Shown here: piece after piece, positions 45,201 to 53,950 of the stretch
Position numbering within the stretch: position 1 is the stretch's first letter
How the letters are laid out: the number at the start of each line of letters is the position of its first letter
From: an uncultured Dehalococcoidia bacterium
Lineage (GTDB): Bacteria > Chloroflexota > Dehalococcoidia > Lucifugimonadales > UBA1123
NCBI GenBank assembly: GCA_951812505.1
Contig: CATOSI010000003.1
Location: forward strand, 1-64,000
Length of the DNA: 64,000 nucleotides
Direction: 5' to 3'
Notes under the pieces: model-generated
What the model saw: only the letters and a program-made list of their open reading frames with translations
Databases searched by the model: none
What the model was told of the DNA's origin: nothing
Position numbers and translations under genes: made by a program

Positions 45201-45249
45201 ATGTGACCTAGCAGGCAGGGGGGGCTTTCATGCCCCCTTGAGGTCACAT
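45201..45249 (+). promoter_or_regulatory. Large two-part hairpin upstream of LRR gene
   Basis: ATGTGACCT (45201-45209) pairs with AGGTCACAT (45241-45249). Inside it GGGGGC pairs with GCCCCC around TTTCAT. It ends 54 bases before the LRR start codon. It could be a terminator of leftward transcription or a 5'-leader element of the LRR gene. Confidence 0.55.
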
Positions 45250-45302
45250 TTGGACAGGCGACTTGTGCGAGTAGCCAATCCTTGCCGATAGGGGGCTACT
45301 TT

Positions 45303-46163
45303 ATGAAGGCCAGACTAGTAGTTGCGTTGTTCTTTCTAGGCGCTCTGATATTCGGACTCCCATTCACAGTCTCTCAATCTCAGGCGCAGAATACTCAGGA
45401 CTCCTCCGATCTCGCTAAATTCGCGGCGCTGTTGCAGTACATCCGCTCCCAGCCCACACCTACAGAGGTGAAAACGGACAACATTCCTGTCCTGGACACC
45501 CTGGACACCGCTCTCACAGACATATACGTAACCGGCTTCATAACACCGTACACCGGCGAGACAGCCGAGCAGGTGAAGGCGCGTCTTCAGTCCGTTCCCG
45601 AAGAGGACAGGTTCACCGCGGTGATGGTAGAGTCGTATCGTCTCTCCCCGAATCCGTTGTTGCTGGACATAGTTCACCTACTTCTGCCGCTGTATTACGT
45701 TGAATTCTTCACTGCTGCTGAGGGCCTGGACGCCTCCGCTGAGTTTCTCAAGCGTGCTGACATCGAGAGCCTGGCTGACGCCTTCGACTCTACCAATTAC
45801 TCTATCCCCGCGCCGTCTGCGACTGAGCCGCCGGTGGTTACGGGTAGTCCCCAGTTGGACAGGGCCGCCCTGGTAACCCTCTACAACGCTACCGACGGCC
45901 TCAACTGGACACGCAACCTCAACTGGTTCACCGACAAGCCGCTTGACGAATGGCACGGCGTTAGCACCGACGACGATGGCCGCGTCACCCGGCTCAACCT
46001 ATGGGACAACCAGTTGAGCGGCGCCATCCCCTCCGAGCTTGCCAACCTGACCGACTTGGAACAACTCTCCCTATGGGGAAACCAGTTGAGCGGCGCTATC
46101 CCCCCTCTGAGCTTGGCAATCTCGCCAATCTGTCTGGACTCGACCTCAGCTACAACCAATTGA
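45303..46163 (+). CDS. Secreted LRR protein, N-terminal part (frameshifted)
   Basis: GGGGG lies about seven bases before ATG 45303. The protein has a signal peptide (MKARLVVALFFLGALIFG ... SQAQ), one copy of the unnamed helical domain (QYIRSQPTPTEV, VTGFITPYTGETAEQV, MVESYRLSPNP) and the LRR cap (ALVTLYNATDGLNW). After two repeats the frame breaks at a run of six C at about 46103, where four would restore it. The remaining repeats are in the next frames. It is a close paralogue of the gene at 4140-7226, in the opposite orientation 40 kb away. Confidence 0.85.
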   Translation: MKARLVVALFFLGALIFGLPFTVSQSQAQNTQDSSDLAKFAALLQYIRSQPTPTEVKTDNIPVLDTLDTALTDIYVTGFITPYTGETAEQVKARLQSVPEEDRFTAVMVESYRLSPNPLLLDIVHLLLPLYYVEFFTAAEGLDASAEFLKRADIESLADAFDSTNYSIPAPSATEPPVVTGSPQLDRAALVTLYNATDGLNWTRNLNWFTDKPLDEWHGVSTDDDGRVTRLNLWDNQLSGAIPSELANLTDLEQLSLWGNQLSGAIPPLSLAISPICLDSTSATTN

Positions 46164-46426
46164 GCGGCCCAATCCTACCGTCGCTGGGTAATCTCACAAA
46201 TCTGTTTGAACTCAACCTCAGCCACAATCAGTTGAGCGGCGCGATACCTTCGCAACTCGGTGACCTTCCCAACCTGCAGTGGCTGTACCTCGCAGGCAAC
46301 CAGTTGACCGGCTGCATACCCGACGCACTGGCAAGCACGCAAAACGACTTCTCAGGCCTCGGCCTGACGTTCTGCTCGCCTCGCGCCTCCGACCCTGCCG
46401 ACAGGGCTGTTCTGGAAGTATTCTAA
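46104..46426 (+). pseudogene. Secreted LRR protein, middle part out of frame
   Basis: The second frame continues the LRRs from PSELGNLANLSGLDLSYNQ to the capping motif LTGCIPDALAST and GLTFCSP. It then starts a second LRR block (DPADRAVLEVF) and meets a stop at 46426, where roughly ten bases (expected YNATN) seem deleted. Confidence 0.85.
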
Positions 46427-46845
46427 ACGGCCCCAACTGGCGAAACAACGCCAACTGGCTCAGCGACAGGCCGCTCAGTCTGTGGCACGGCGTTACTACC
46501 AACGACGACGGACGAGTCACAGCCCTGTCCCTCTGGAGCAACCAGCTGAGCGGCGCCATCCCCTCCGAGTTTGGCAACCTGACCGACATGGAACTACTGT
46601 ATCTCCACGGCAACCAGCTGAGCGGAGCTATCCCGCCCGAACTAGGCAATCTGACCAACCTGAGAGAAATGCACCTCCAAGATAACCAGCTGAGCGGAGC
46701 TATCCCTCCCGAACTAGGCAACCTGACCAACCTCGTGGCGCTGTTAATCGAAGGCAACCAGTTCAGCGGCTGCATACCCGACGCCTTGCAGGATGTCATA
46801 TTCACTCACGACGCCCCTCTCGACTTGCCCTTCTGCTCCGAATAG
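46427..46845 (+). pseudogene. Secreted LRR protein, C-terminal part out of frame
   Basis: A third frame carries the second block: GPNWRNNANWLSDRPLSLWH, four repeats ([17 protein letters not shown]) and the family end GCIPDALQDV and LPFCSE before TAG near 46843. A strong hairpin follows at once, so this was the real gene end. With two indels repaired, the three parts give one protein of about 510 residues. Confidence 0.85.
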
Positions 46846-46863
46846 ATCGGGCGGCGTACAGAA

Positions 46864-46904
46864 AAGAGGCGCTCCTGTTATCCACAGCAGCAGGAGCGCC
46901 TCTT
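46864..46904. terminator. Perfect 14-bp hairpin after LRR gene
   Basis: AAGAGGCGCTCCTG (46864-46877) pairs with CAGGAGCGCCTCTT (46891-46904), loop of 13 bases. It lies 19 bases beyond the LRR stop. Read on the minus strand it ends in TTTT, so it could work in both directions. Confidence 0.75.
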
Positions 46905-47097
46905 CGCCCAGGGCTCCTGCCCAGGGCAGTCCATTCTCGAATCCTAATTCTAAGTTGACGTTTACTCGGTAGTCCCCGTGTACATCCGCTTCACCTGTTC
47001 CCATTCCATCTCATAGTTCAGGTCCTACTCCGTCGGCACGTGTGCCACGCTATTCCATTCTGTTGACACAAGTAGCATTGGAGGAACCAACCTCGAT

Positions 47098-47230
47098 GCA
47101 TCTCACGAATGCGCCACCTCTAAGATTACGTATTCCTAACACCCCTGATCCTGGCGACAGCGACGGGATACGTCGTATGCCGACCCTCCTATCTCGCGCC
47201 GAATGTCCTCAATCCGTGGTCGGGCCACAG
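47098..47230 (-). pseudogene. Second DUF4326-like relic
   Basis: This stretch aligns with 44716-44850: shared pieces include GAGGACATTCGGCGCGAGAT (GAGGACATCC in the other copy), CAGGATCAGG and GCGCATTCGTGA. Small gaps and stops destroy the frame. Together with the copy at 44.7-45.0 kb it brackets the broken LRR gene in direct orientation. Confidence 0.6.
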
Positions 47231-47327
47231 AGTCAATGTCCGCTCTGAATAGCCTGGGTTTAAGTACGGAGGTCAGTCCGAAGACAGCATGGCGGCGGCC
47301 TGTCTGCTCTACTTTAGCTTGTAGCTC

Positions 47328-48017
47328 TCACCATTTATCTCCAGGATGTGTACATGGTGGATCAACCTGTCCAGCGGTGCACCGGTCAGCCTCTCCCAAC
47401 TCATCGAATGGCAGGCTGGTGGTCACCTTCATCGAGGCCCTCTCGTACCTCTGGCTGAAGACCAGGAAGAGCAGCTCGGCTCCGGTCCGAGACAAGGGGA
47501 CGAACCCGAGTTCATGTACGATCAGCAGCTTGAGTCGAGACAGCTTCTTCTGGAGGTTCAACAGTCTTCTTTCGTCCCTGGCCTCTATGAAGTTCATGCA
47601 CCAGCACCGCGGCTGTGGTGAAGCCCACGGTCAGTCCCCTCTGGCAGGCGGCGAGTCCCAGGCCCAGGGCTACGTATGTCTTGCCGGTGCCGCTGTTGCC
47701 CATGGCTATGACGTTCTCACGTCTCTCGACGTACTCGCGCCTTGCCAACTCGTTCACGAACTGCCTGTTCACCGACGGGATCGCAAGGAAGTCGAAGGGC
47801 TCTTGATCGCTGGGAACCGCGCCGTCTTGATCCTTCGCTGGACCATGCGGCGATGGCGGTCTATGAGCTCGAGTTCGGACAGTCTGAGCAGGTAATCAGG
47901 GTGGTCTGCTCCCTCAGCGGTACACTGGGCCGCCATCTTGTCGTACTCCCTGAGGAAGGTTGGCAGTCTCGGCTGCTTTAGGCGGTGTCCCAGCAGTAGT
48001 GTCGGCTTGTCGTTCAC
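47328..48017 (-). pseudogene. istB: Broken istB
   Basis: The three frames in order are MNDKPTLLLGHRLKQPRLPT (from 48017), NRQFVNELARREYVERRENV with Walker A MGNSGTGKT (47772-47600), and EARDERRLLNLQKKLSRLKL to 47328. Walker B reads LLIVHELGF with His where IstB normally has Asp, and the C-terminus is scrambled. At least two frameshifts occur. The ATPase cannot be functional. Confidence 0.85.
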
Positions 48018-48334
48018 GATGCCCTCCTCGACAGGAGTTCCATATAGTCTGTGGCTGAGGTCTTACCCACGCTGACCCTGGGAAGGTACGGGTACAGATC
48101 CAGATCCAGTCTTGGTGGTAGTCCCTCGATGTTGCACAGCACCAGATGCCTGACCACGTCGAAACTGATGGCCCCCAGTCTTATGGCATTGCCAACTGCC
48201 TGATGCACTTCATCCGGCGAGAAGGTCTCCATTAGCCTGAGAACCTGAACGAACTCATTCTTGCCGCGACTCTCCATCCTGGCCTCCATCAGACGGCGTA
48301 GCGTGTCGAACTCATTGGGCAGGTCCCATCCCAT
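48014..48334 (-). pseudogene. istA: Broken istA, C-terminal part
   Basis: The frame (LRRLMEARMESRGKNEFVQV, DEVHQAVGNAIRLGAISFDV, GKTSATDYMELLSRRAS) is the usual IstA C-terminal helical region. It overlaps the start of istB by four bases, as in intact elements, but is out of frame with the catalytic part. Confidence 0.8.
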
Positions 48335-48367
48335 AAGGGGAGACGCATGGTCGAGCGCCGCGGTCTT

Positions 48368-48990
48368 CTACTCCAACAGCGGCAGGTAGTGGAGCGGGTC
48401 AATCACGAAGTCGTCCCGCTCGTAGGAGCGCCTGTGTCTGGCTATGACCTCAGAACCGCAGCTTATGATAACCTCGTCGACATACCCTCTGACCAGTCCG
48501 TCCCTGTATCCGTACGCCACAGGGACAGAGTAGTCGTTGGTGCGGTACCTGACCATCGACAGGGGGTTGACGCGGGTCGTGTGCTTGTCGCTCGCATCAT
48601 ACGGGACCGCCGGAAGTGGCAGAAGGACCGCGAGGTCCTGCTTCATACGCTCGCCTATCGTCTCAGTATGTCCTCTCAGCCTCGCCTCCAGTCTCTTAAG
48701 GCAGCGACCTTCGAGATAGAGGTTGAGGGCGAAGAAGCTTTCGAACGATGGTATGGGTACGAGGAAGTTCCTCCTGGCGTATCCCACCATGCCCTCAACG
48801 TTGCCCTTGTCGTTGCCCCTGCCCGGCCTGCCGAACCTGTCGGTGAACAGGTAGTAGGACTGAAGCTCAGTGAATACCTGGGTCCGCTTGCGCTTGCCAC
48901 CTCCCAATATCCTCGCAACTGCCAGCCTGGCGTTGTCGTGCAGAGCCTGCCCCTGCGAAGGCAGGGGATGCTCTGGGGAACTCCTCCCAG
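48368..48990 (-). pseudogene. istA: Broken istA, middle part
   Basis: The frame gives the second half of the catalytic region and the beta domain: LQSYYLFTDRFGRPGRGNDK, GNVEGMVGYARRNFLVPIPS (E of the DDE triad) and MVRYRTNDYSVPVAYGYRDG. Only from about 48990 onward does it match IstA. It ends at 48368. Confidence 0.8.
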
Positions 48991-49566
48991 GAAGGCGAAC
49001 GCCGATATATGTCCGTCGCAGAACGACTCGGTGGTCTCGGCGGGGTATGCCTTCACGAAGATGCCGTCGCTGTGGGGAAGGTCCATGACGTAGAGGTGGA
49101 TATTGCGCTTCACGCCGGCTATCACGGCCCATGCCTCACCGAAGTCGCACTGGGCGTGGCCCGGTGGATGATGCAGGGGAACGAACATCTCACGGGTTGT
49201 TCGACGGCGATCTCGTACGTAGTCCTTGACTATGGTGTACCCTCCGTCGAACCGGTGCTCGTCCCTCAACCGCTCGTAGATCCGCATGGCAGTGTGGCGC
49301 TGCTTCTTCGGAACGTTCAGGTCGTCCTGGAGTATCTGGTCTATGACTCCGGCGTACGGACCTATCTTGGGTCTTCCGGGAGGCTTGCGTCTCTGGTAGC
49401 CGGGCGGAGCGGCGTACTTGAGCATCTTGCGGACGGTGTCTCTGTGCAGGCCGAACACCCGGGAGGCCCGGCGGATGCTCATGCCGTCTGCTATGCAGGC
49501 TCTTCGGACACGCATACACAGTTCCACGCTGTACATCCTTCTCACCTCCCTTCGGGTCGGGTTCAA
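48676..49566 (-). pseudogene. istA: Broken istA, N-terminal part
   Basis: The frame starts with the HTH (SIRRASRVFGLHRDTVRKML) and the first catalytic Asp in PPGHAQCDFGEAWAVIAGV, continues through DGHISAFAFLGGVPQSI, then loses the frame near 48990. The rest of the transposase lies in the overlapping frame at 48368-48990. Confidence 0.8.
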
Positions 49567-49609
49567 CCCTATGGAAGGCGATAGACGGTCCAGTTTTCAA
49601 CCGCCACAT

Positions 49610-49820
49610 TCAGGCAATCGAGCCGCCTACACGGTCCATTTTATGTTCGCCCTTTACAGAACACTTTCTAACGTGAGCATTGGTCGGAATTGAGGTGTTC
49701 TGCCCACATTTTGCCCACCCCCTGTGCGACTCTCACTGACTCTCACTGACCTGGATTGCCTTGAGGGTCACCGGTTTCGTAGCTAAAGTGTCCCTTGCTG
49801 ACCCCCACTGACCACGTTTG
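49610..49820. other. Short non-coding stretch between IS21 relic and tRNA fragment
   Basis: No gene seen. It contains a direct repeat of GACTCTCACT (near 49730-49750). An integrase gene, which would be expected beside a tRNA attachment site, is not present. Confidence 0.5.
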
Positions 49821-49832
49821 TTATAATGGATA

Positions 49833-49877
49833 CGGTTTCCTAAACCGGGTGCCCCGGTTCGAGTCCGGGCAGGGGTA
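49833..49877 (+). tRNA. 3' fragment of tRNA-Arg(CCU), probable attachment site
   Basis: The sequence contains an anticodon arm with loop TTCCTAA (anticodon CCT), variable bases GGTGC, a perfect T arm (CCCGG TTCGAGT CCGGG) and an acceptor 3' strand CAGGGGTA. The 5' acceptor strand and most of the D arm are missing: homology starts at about tRNA position 28, where the first anticodon-stem pair is already lost. Such 3' halves are typical of attL/attR sites left by tRNA-targeting integrative elements. Transposon-rich accessory DNA lies to the left and ordinary metabolic genes to the right. Confidence 0.8.
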
Positions 49878-49969
49878 CTCTTAAAATCCCGCACTTGCAG
49901 ATATATAAATGGCCGCAGCGATTAAGATGCGCTGCGGCCATTTGCTCGATCAGTTCAACCGTATATGTT

Positions 49970-52027
49970 CTACGCCCGCGCTTCCGCCTTTTCCTTGTGT
50001 TCCTGGGTGATCTGGACGACGCGGTCCACCATGTGAGTCGGCACTTCCTCGAAGTGGTCGAATTCCATGGTGAAGTCACCCTGGCCCTGCGTCTGGCTGC
50101 GCAGTTCGGTCGCGTAGGTGAGCATTTCGGCCTGCGGAGCTTCGACCTGCAGGGTGGTAGTGCCGTCTCCCGGGATCATGCCCTGTATTCTACCGCGCCT
50201 GCTGTTGAGGTCGCCGATGATGTCTCCGGTGAAGTTATCGGGGACGGTGATCTCGACCTTCATTATCGGCTCGAGTATGATCGGGTTTGCCTGTTGTATC
50301 CCCTTGGCGGCGGCTTGCCCTCCGGCGATCTCAAAAGAGACGCCTGAGGAGTCAACAGGGTGGAAACTGCCATCCACGAGGGTGGCCTTCATGTCCACGA
50401 CCGGGTATCCGGCTACTACTCCGCCGTTCAGGGCATTCCTGACGCCCTTTTCCACGGACGGTATGTACTCGCGCGGGACGACTCCTCCGACAATGGTCTC
50501 CGAGAATTCGAATCCGGTGCCGCGAGGCATAGGTTCCACTTCGATCCAGACGTGACCGAACTGGCCGTGCCCGCCGGTCTGCTTCTTGTGCCTATATTCG
50601 ACCCGCGCCCTCCTGTTTATGGTCTCTTTGTAGGGCACCTGCGGGATTTCGAGTATCATCTCAGCGCCGAACTTGCGCTGCATTTTCTCCAGGGAGACTC
50701 CAAGGTGCGTGTCGCCGAGTCCGCTGATGAGCATTTCGTTGGTGTCGGGCTCGCGCGAGGTGACGACGGACGGGTCTTCTTCCACTATTCTGGAGAGCGA
50801 ACTGGTCATCTTGTCGACGTCGGCCTTGGACTTGGGGTACACCGCTCTCTGATAGACCGGAGCGGGGAAAGTGAGTCCTTCGAGGATGAGAGGCTGTTCG
50901 GATGCGCTGAGTGTATCGCCGGTCAGGACGGTATTGAGCTTGGAAATGGCCCCAATGTCGCCAGCGGCGAGTTCGGGGACGGTGGACTGCTCCTTGCCCT
51001 GAATCTCGAAAACCTGGGCGATTCGCTCGGTCTCGCCCTTGCTCGCATTGTACATCTGGGAGTCGCCCTTGAAGGCGCCGCTGTAAACCCTGAAGTAGGA
51101 CAGTTTACCCACGAACGGGTCGGCGGCGGTCTTGAAGACCAGAGCGGCAAGCGGACCCGAGTTGTCGCAGGGCAGTTCGATCTCATCGTCGGAGCCGGGA
51201 GCGTGGCCGGACGCCGGGGGAGAGTCCGCGGGGGAGGGGAGATATTCCACGACAAAGTCCATGAACTCTCTCACACCCAGTTCATTCAGGGGAGAGCCCG
51301 CGAGAATGGGGACGAGTTCGCCGGTCATGATTCCCTGCTTGATGCCCTGGACCATCTCGTCGTGGGTAATCTCTTCGCCTTCCAGATACTTGTCGGCAAG
51401 GTCGTCGTCAATCTCGGCGACGGCCTCGGTGAGCCGTTCGCGTCCCTCTTCGACCGCGTCCGCTACCTCATCGGGAACGTCCGCGCTCATGTCCAGCAGA
51501 TTCACAACGCCGGAGAATGCAGCTTCTGAGCCAACGGGGATCTGTACAGGGACGAGATGCCTGCCAAATCGCTGCTGAAGGGAATCCACTACCGAGTAGT
51601 AGTCGGAATTTTCCCTGTCAATCTTGGAGATATAGACTATGCGGGGCAAGTCTCTTTCACCGGCCATGCTCCACATCTGGCCGGTGCCGACCTCGATGCC
51701 CGCCTGGGCGGCGACCATAATGACGGCGGTATCAGCCACTCGCACGCCTGAAACGACCTCTCCACGATAGTCGGCGTATCCGGGGGTATCCAGTACGTTG
51801 ATCTTGTGGTCTTTCCACTGGGCGTTCAGGATGGCGGTATTGACGCTAGTGCCCCGCTTGTGCTCTTCGGGCTCGAAGTCGGACACGGTAGTGCCGTCTT
51901 CGACTCTTCCCATTCGCGTCGTGGCACCCGTCATGTGCAGCATGGCTTCGGCCAATATAGTCTTGCCCGCACCACTATGCGACAGAAGCACGATATTCCT
52001 GATGCGCTCAGTGGAAAATTTGGCCAT
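49970..52027 (-). CDS. EF-G paralogue (EF-G-like translational GTPase)
   Basis: ATG 52027 with GAGGTG upstream. The 685-residue protein has the five-domain EF-G layout: G1 SHSGAGKT (16-23), G2 around HKRGTSV (56-62), G3 DTPGYADY (80-87) and G4 SKID (134-137, Ser replacing the usual Asn), then domain II, III and a domain IV with YKETINRRARVEYRHKKQTG GHGQFG. The altered G1/G4 motifs and the KETI/HKKQTGG segment fit the non-canonical EF-G-like group rather than the main translocase. Function may be ribosome recycling or a related step. It stands alone, about 90 bases from the tRNA fragment. Confidence 0.9.
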   Translation of the reverse strand: MAKFSTERIRNIVLLSHSGAGKTILAEAMLHMTGATTRMGRVEDGTTVSDFEPEEHKRGTSVNTAILNAQWKDHKINVLDTPGYADYRGEVVSGVRVADTAVIMVAAQAGIEVGTGQMWSMAGERDLPRIVYISKIDRENSDYYSVVDSLQQRFGRHLVPVQIPVGSEAAFSGVVNLLDMSADVPDEVADAVEEGRERLTEAVAEIDDDLADKYLEGEEITHDEMVQGIKQGIMTGELVPILAGSPLNELGVREFMDFVVEYLPSPADSPPASGHAPGSDDEIELPCDNSGPLAALVFKTAADPFVGKLSYFRVYSGAFKGDSQMYNASKGETERIAQVFEIQGKEQSTVPELAAGDIGAISKLNTVLTGDTLSASEQPLILEGLTFPAPVYQRAVYPKSKADVDKMTSSLSRIVEEDPSVVTSREPDTNEMLISGLGDTHLGVSLEKMQRKFGAEMILEIPQVPYKETINRRARVEYRHKKQTGGHGQFGHVWIEVEPMPRGTGFEFSETIVGGVVPREYIPSVEKGVRNALNGGVVAGYPVVDMKATLVDGSFHPVDSSGVSFEIAGGQAAAKGIQQANPIILEPIMKVEITVPDNFTGDIIGDLNSRRGRIQGMIPGDGTTTLQVEAPQAEMLTYATELRSQTQGQGDFTMEFDHFEEVPTHMVDRVVQITQEHKEKAEARA

Positions 52028-52215
52028 TCCAATACACCTCTTTATTGTAGTTTTAGATAGAGTTTATTGTATTGGAACTAAACGTAACGCGCAACGCCGC
52101 AGCGGGAGGGGCAGGCGAGTTAACGGGTTTATGCCAGAATCAGGATTTGGCAGGATGTTGGGATATACTGGATGGGATTTGCACTCATCCCTTGAAATGG
52201 TTCGGAGGTAGTGAA

Positions 52216-52428
52216 GTGAGCCAGACTTATACAGCGGTGATACAGTGCGATGGCGAATGGTGGCTCGGTTGGGTCAAGGAGATCAGGGGGGTGAACGCCC
52301 AGGAGAGGACACGAGAAGAGCTTCTTGTCAGCCTCCGGTGCGCCCTCGAGGACATGCTGGAATTGAATAAAGCCGACGCGCTGGGCGCCGCCTCAATCGG
52401 ATACGAAGAAGTGGAAATCGCGGTTTGA
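52216..52428 (+). CDS. hicB: HicB-like antitoxin
   Basis: The start is GTG 52216, because GGAGG lies seven bases upstream. The 70-residue protein has the partial RNase H-like HicB fold (YTAVIQCDGEWWLGWVKEIR, REELLVSLRCALEDMLELNK). It precedes and overlaps the HicA gene and presumably neutralises it. The order antitoxin then toxin is common for this subgroup. Confidence 0.85.
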   Translation: MSQTYTAVIQCDGEWWLGWVKEIRGVNAQERTREELLVSLRCALEDMLELNKADALGAASIGYEEVEIAV

Positions 52429-52610
52429 GACGGCGGAGACTGCTTGCGCACCTTCGCTCTCACGGTTGCGTGTTCGTACGTGAAGGGCGAAGGCACACCA
52501 TTTGGGTCAACCCATCGAACAATATGCAGACTGCTATACCAAGGCATACTGAGATAAACGAAATAATGGTCAGAAAGATATGTCGAGATCTCGACATTCC
52601 AAGGCCATAA
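52425..52610 (+). CDS. hicA: HicA-like mRNA interferase toxin
   Basis: The TTG at 52425 overlaps the hicB stop (TTGA), which implies translational coupling. The 61-residue protein has the dsRBD-like HicA core with the catalytic His in REGRRHTIWVNP and the end ICRDLDIP. It degrades mRNA when not bound by HicB. Small size and order fit the family. Confidence 0.85.
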   Translation: MRRRRLLAHLRSHGCVFVREGRRHTIWVNPSNNMQTAIPRHTEINEIMVRKICRDLDIPRP

Positions 52611-52619
52611 CCCCTATCC

Positions 52620-53462
52620 TTAGACACCCTCGATGAAGTTCCTCACGGCCTCGGCTACGGCGGCGGGCTGGTCCATGTACATGTTGTGTCCGCTGTCGGG
52701 GATTGTCAGCAGATCGAAGTCCGGGGTCTCTTCGGCGATGGGGTGGAGATGCCTGAACTGGTCGGCGCGGGAGTCGCTCATAATGAACAGTATGGGCTTT
52801 TCCAGCGTTCTGAGAGCCGGCTTGAGATCCAGGTAGTCGCCTTCGCGCTCGCTCCAGCGCATGGAGGCGGTGGCCCACTTTATGTCGAGGCGGCTGTTTG
52901 GCAGTTCATAGGACTCGTGGTCCACTACATCCCTGATTACCTCGTCCGGCCACTTGCCGGTCATGCGGTGCCACTTGAGGTATTTGTACATACCCTCACG
53001 GCTGTCCCATGTTCGACGGGGCGTTTCGGCCCGCTTCGACACCATTCGCTGGAAGCTCTCGGTAACGACGACCATCGGCTCGAGCAGGGCCAGGCGGGTG
53101 AATATGTCGGGGCGGCGGTCTGACAGGAGCGTGGCTACGACGCCTCCGGTGGAGTGTGCGACAGCGATAGCGTTTCGCATTCCGATGGCGTCGGAGAACG
53201 CTTCGAGGTCATCAACGCGCTGGGCGAATGTGTATCCGGTGTCCGGCCAATCGCTGTCACCGTGTCCGCGGGAGTCCAGGGCGAGTACACGGTAGCTGTC
53301 GCAGAGACGACGGGCTACGGCGTCCCAAGACCTGCTCGTGCGCATGTCGCCGTGGAGCAGGAATATGGTGGGTGCGTCGTCCGCGCCGGGGGGAGTTCCC
53401 CAGTCAACATAGTGGAGGTTTATGCCCTGAGCGGGGACGGAGTGGCTGGTAGGATTTGTCAA
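52620..53462 (-). CDS. Alpha/beta hydrolase
   Basis: The start is uncertain: TTG 53462 gives a full-length 280-residue protein but no Shine-Dalgarno is visible. The fold is clear: oxyanion region LLHGDMRTSRSW, RGHGDSDWP, nucleophile in AVAHSTGGVVA (Ser), acid in ILFIMSDSRADQFR, and the catalytic His in PDSGHNMYMDQP. It is a cytoplasmic hydrolase of unknown substrate. It faces away from the HicBA pair and ends 9 bases past it. Confidence 0.88.
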   Translation of the reverse strand: MTNPTSHSVPAQGINLHYVDWGTPPGADDAPTIFLLHGDMRTSRSWDAVARRLCDSYRVLALDSRGHGDSDWPDTGYTFAQRVDDLEAFSDAIGMRNAIAVAHSTGGVVATLLSDRRPDIFTRLALLEPMVVVTESFQRMVSKRAETPRRTWDSREGMYKYLKWHRMTGKWPDEVIRDVVDHESYELPNSRLDIKWATASMRWSEREGDYLDLKPALRTLEKPILFIMSDSRADQFRHLHPIAEETPDFDLLTIPDSGHNMYMDQPAAVAEAVRNFIEGV

Positions 53463-53950
53463 TTGGTTTCTTGGGGAAGCCGAACCTGTGGTTTGTGGGT
53501 ATTTATCCGGTATTATAACAAGCTGGTGGCGCTGCAGGCGCTCTGCAGGGACTCTGCAAGTGGGTGCAGACGGTGTCTGGTACCTGCATTTGACCTGTAT
53601 TCACCTGTTCAGAGGGTTTTTCGGCGTGGGGTTGGAGTCGTTGGACAAGTTCTGCTAAATATTGCTGAGCACTATTGTTCTGTCGCTGAGTGAATTGTAG
53701 CATAGAATCGGATCTGGGGTGTAGTGGAGTTGGGATCGCGGGCCAGGGACTTTCGGTTGTGCGGTTTGATAGGGGCTTCCTCCGAAGTCTTATTCATTGA
53801 TTTCGCAAAGATTCCGTTCTTCACGATGAACCTAAATCGGCACGATGAGCAGTTGTTCCTCATCCCCCCTGCTTTGCAGAATCAGGGATGAGGAACATGA
53901 CTTCAGAGAATGCGGCATTCCATGTGGTAGCTTTTGCCTAAGCCTGTGAA
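53463..53950. other. Intergenic region with hairpin
   Basis: No gene supported. It contains a hairpin at 53855-53896 after the DapA-family gene. Confidence 0.5.
53855..53896 (-). terminator. Hairpin downstream of DapA-family gene
   Basis: GTTCCTCATCCC (53855-53866) pairs perfectly with GGGATGAGGAAC (53885-53896), with an inner CTGC/GCAG stem in the loop. It lacks a clear U-tract. Confidence 0.5.

Larger units (their letters stand above)
47328..49609 (-). mobile_element. Degenerate second IS21-family element
   Basis: istA and istB of a different IS21 subgroup from the intact element at 25.3 kb are both broken by several frameshifts. I could not identify its ends with confidence. Confidence 0.8.
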
